From Methylopila sp. 73B (GTDB taxonomy: Bacteria; Pseudomonadota; Alphaproteobacteria; Rhizobiales; Methylopilaceae), in NCBI RefSeq assembly GCF_000526315.1, contig NZ_JAFV01000001.1:2976001-3040000 (forward strand): 64,000 bases of DNA, given 5' to 3'. This document shows, piece after piece, positions 62,828 through 64,000 of the stretch (the stretch's first letter is position 1; the number at the start of each line of letters is the position of its first letter). Made by a program: the position numbers and the translations under genes. The notes under the pieces are model-generated. The model did not search any database, was not told the DNA's origin, and was given only the letters and a program-made list of their open reading frames with translations.

Positions 62828-63976
62828 TTGACATTCCGCAGACTCGTCCTCCTCCCGCTGTTGGGCCTGCTCGCAGGCTGCAACCTGGTCGTGATGAAGC
62901 CGTCGGGCGATATCGCGTCGCAGCAAAGCGACCTGATCGTCATCTCGACGATCCTCATGCTGCTCATCATCGTTCCGGTGATGGCGCTGACCATCCTGTT
63001 CGCCTGGCGGTATCGCCAGTCCAACAAGGAGGCGGTCTACGATCCCGACTGGCACCACTCGACGCGGCTCGAGATCGTCATCTGGGCGGCCCCGCTCGCG
63101 ATCATCGTCGCGCTCGGCGCGATCACCTGGGTGTCGACCCACCTGCTCGATCCCTACCGGCCGCTCGACCGCATCGCCGCCAACCGGCCGCTGCCCGAAG
63201 GCGTGAAGCCGCTCGTGGTCGAGGCCGTGGCGCTCGACTGGAAGTGGCTGTTCTTCTATCCGGAGCTCGGGATCGCGACGGTGAACGAGCTGGCGGCCCC
63301 GGTCGACCAGCCGATCGCGTTCAAGATCACCTCGTCGACGGTGATGAACTCGTTCTTCGTGCCGGCGCTGGCCGGCCAGATCTACGCCATGCCGGGCATG
63401 GAGACGAAGCTTCACGCCGTGATCAACAAGGCCGGCGAGTACGACGGCTTCTCCGCGAACTACAGCGGCGCCGGCTTCTCCGACATGCGCTTCAAGTTCC
63501 ACGGGCTCGCCCGCGAGGACTTCGACAAATGGGTCCAGTCGGTGAAGGACGGCGGCGGCGCGCTGGATCGCGCGGGCTACCTCGAGCTCGAGCGTCCGAG
63601 CGTAAAGGAGCCGGTGAAGCGCTACGCCACCGTCGATCCCGCCCTCTACGACGCGATCCTCAACATGTGCGTCGACACGGCCAAGATGTGCATGAAGGAC
63701 ATGATGCGCATCGACGCCAAGGGCGGGATGGGCATGGCCGGCATCGGCAACGTGTTCGCGCTCAAGTACGACAGGCCGCGCGCCCGCGGCGGCGAGCAGG
63801 CGCCGGTCAAGCGCTTCGTCGCGGCCGTCTGCACCCCCGAGGCGCCCCGCGACGGCGAGACCCCCGAGGTCGCGACGCCGCGGCCTGCGGCAGCCCGCCG
63901 CGCTTCGCTCGAAACCCTTACGCCCCGTATGTCGGTCGCCGAGCGCGCTCAGGCCGACCGACCGGTCGCGGAATGA
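62828..63976 (+). CDS. cyoA: Ubiquinol oxidase subunit II (CyoA)
   Basis: 382-residue subunit II of a bo3-type quinol oxidase. A lipoprotein signal (LLPLLGLLAGC, lipid-modified Cys at 18), two membrane spans (about 36-60 and 80-103) and a cupredoxin-like domain that lacks the CuA cysteines (ANYSGAGFSDMRFK), as expected for a quinol rather than cytochrome c oxidase. The start is TTG 62828: it directly precedes the lipoprotein signal, and upstream codons in frame encode nothing like it. The C-terminal tail after 320 is rich in Ala/Pro/Arg. cyoB should follow. Confidence 0.9.
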   Translation: MTFRRLVLLPLLGLLAGCNLVVMKPSGDIASQQSDLIVISTILMLLIIVPVMALTILFAWRYRQSNKEAVYDPDWHHSTRLEIVIWAAPLAIIVALGAITWVSTHLLDPYRPLDRIAANRPLPEGVKPLVVEAVALDWKWLFFYPELGIATVNELAAPVDQPIAFKITSSTVMNSFFVPALAGQIYAMPGMETKLHAVINKAGEYDGFSANYSGAGFSDMRFKFHGLAREDFDKWVQSVKDGGGALDRAGYLELERPSVKEPVKRYATVDPALYDAILNMCVDTAKMCMKDMMRIDAKGGMGMAGIGNVFALKYDRPRARGGEQAPVKRFVAAVCTPEAPRDGETPEVATPRPAAARRASLETLTPRMSVAERAQADRPVAE

Positions 63977-63994
63977 CCGACGAGAGTTTGTGAG

Positions 63995-64000
63995 ATGACC
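63995..64000 (+). CDS. cyoB: First codons of probable cyoB (cut by the window end)
   Basis: ATG ACC at the very end, 18 bases after the cyoA stop with GAGAG upstream. In cyo operons the next gene is subunit I. Identity is inferred only from order; two codons carry no information. Confidence 0.4.

Overview
The window is about 64 kb of very GC-rich, densely packed DNA with strong G/C preference at third codon positions. It looks like chromosome of an alphaproteobacterium, most likely Hyphomicrobiales (Rhizobiales). The evidence is the class of ALA synthase (C4 pathway hemA), soxBDAG, RppH next to Ku/LigD, palindromic intergenic repeats of a type common in that order, and a cyo-type quinol oxidase. 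I cannot fix the genus. No rRNA, tRNA, CRISPR array, phage or insertion sequence was seen.

0-25 kb is a nearly complete choline-to-pyruvate route. choW-choV (uptake; the binding protein presumably lies just left of the window), betB and betA take choline to glycine betaine. gbcA-gbcB (Rieske monooxygenase and reductase) make dimethylglycine. dgcA-dgcB-etfA-etfB make sarcosine and pass the electrons on. soxB-soxD-soxA-soxG make glycine and 5,10-methylene-THF. sdaA deaminates serine to pyruvate. A GlxA/GbdR-like AraC regulator is divergent from soxB. A qorB/HxlR divergent pair and a hicAB toxin-antitoxin pair sit inside the block. Palindromic repeats of several families fill the gaps.

24.5-27 kb holds a tRNA-editing protein, a 3-hydroxyisobutyrate dehydrogenase-like enzyme and an AraC regulator. 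27-31 kb is a small peptide-export system: a 62-residue double-glycine-leader, bacteriocin-like peptide gene, divergent from an HlyD-type adaptor and a C39-peptidase ABC exporter (PCAT).

31-49 kb is mixed housekeeping: a VOC protein, CoxG-like protein, FAH-family hydrolase, MHS-type MFS transporter, nth, DUF2244, TraB/GumN, gpmA and dapB; an iron-type ABC binding protein and permease without ATPase; hemA and rppH; and an NHEJ locus with two Ku genes around a three-domain LigD. A decayed patch at 48.5-49.1 kb carries a truncated, frameshifted LacI regulator against a remnant of another gene. A lipid kinase, a MEKHLA protein, an MFS transporter and a DUF2938 protein follow.

52.4-59.4 kb is a heme-acquisition (has-type) locus: ECF sigma factor, FecR-like anti-sigma, HasR-like TonB-dependent receptor with an STN domain, a secreted HasA-like hemophore fused to nine RTX nonapeptides, heme oxygenase and TonB. 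A 25-bp element upstream of the sigma gene matches one upstream of the iron ABC binding protein at 20 of 25 positions, which suggests a shared iron- or heme-responsive regulator. The window ends with a GlcD-like FAD dehydrogenase, a third MFS transporter, and the start of a cyo quinol oxidase operon (cyoA, first codons of cyoB).
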